21,838 nt of DNA, from positions 1 through 21,838 of the forward strand of contig JAGOCT010000002.1 in the NCBI GenBank assembly GCA_017998585.1, given 5' to 3'. Below are positions 21,801-21,838 of this stretch, piece by piece. Made by a program: the position numbers and the translations under genes. Below the pieces are notes generated by a model that saw nothing but the letters and a program-made list of their open reading frames with translations, did not search any database and was not told where the DNA came from. This stretch comes from Candidatus Cloacimonadota bacterium (GTDB lineage Bacteria > Cloacimonadota > Cloacimonadia > Cloacimonadales > WRIO01). Each line of letters opens with the position of its first letter. Position 1 is the stretch's first letter.

Positions 21801-21838
21801 ATGACTATCGCAGAAGCGGTTACTGCAGCGGTTTCAGC
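21801..21838 (+). CDS. Start of an unidentified gene, cut by the window edge
   Basis: AAGGA (21788-21792), 8 bases, then ATG 21801 opens a frame of twelve complete codons (MTIAEAVTAAVS) that runs off the right edge. The codons are richer in GC than the surrounding DNA. The gap before it (21746-21800) holds a T-rich stretch but no clear terminator. Too little is visible to name a product. Confidence 0.45.
   Translation, partial: MTIAEAVTAAVS

Noticed and set aside
1..21838. tRNA, rRNA, insertion sequence, phage or toxin-antitoxin genes
   Set aside because: Looked for on both strands by motif and gene content; nothing convincing was found.

Overview
The window looks like an AT-rich chromosome segment of an anaerobic, Gram-negative, fermentative bacterium. 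Clues to lineage are a secreted protein ending in a type IX-secretion/FlgD-like sorting module (core NYPNPFNPE), an indolepyruvate:ferredoxin oxidoreductase pair, several proteins with Sec or lipoprotein signals, and hybrid histidine kinases. This mix fits Cloacimonadota or a related Fibrobacterota/Bacteroidota-like lineage. That placement is inference from gene content; there is no rRNA gene to test it.

Layout. 1-2362: 3' part of a large secreted cadherin-like/PKD-like repeat protein, then a terminator. 2430-3398: a heat-shock unit, with a near-perfect CIRCE operator followed by two tandem Hsp20 genes. A bidirectional palindromic terminator separates it from the convergent iorB-iorA operon (3515-5695, minus). 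5696-6006 is non-coding with a weak hint of a small RNA. 6007-8554 (minus) is a membrane-anchored multi-PAS hybrid histidine kinase whose reading frame is broken at an A9 homopolymer inside the first PAS domain. 8840-12529 carries purH, hslO (Hsp33) and a thiolase on the plus strand, closed by a strong terminator. 12580-16022 is a sensory unit: helically phased direct repeats, a promoter, a membrane-anchored NMT1/ThiY-like binding protein and a hybrid histidine kinase. One base later comes a two-domain glycosyltransferase (16024-17778). Then follow an exported cyclophilin with a large insertion and a possible second start (17818-18642), a TPR protein, a small cupin, an LVIVD-repeat lipoprotein, and the first codons of another gene at the right edge.

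How the genes may work together. The Hsp20 pair is probably repressed by HrcA through CIRCE. IorAB would oxidise aryl-pyruvates from amino-acid fermentation to acyl-CoA. This IorA lacks the usual C-terminal ferredoxin domain, so its electron carrier must be encoded elsewhere. The NMT1-like protein plus hybrid kinase reads as a split ligand sensor, a binding protein that reports to a kinase instead of to an ABC permease. Neither hybrid kinase has a DNA-binding response regulator nearby, so outputs are unknown.

The most worthwhile leads are the phased TCCTTAT array upstream of the sensor pair, the split sensor itself, the ferredoxin-less IorA, the A9 frame break, and the cyclophilin's second start. 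No CRISPR array, tRNA, rRNA, insertion sequence or phage gene was seen.
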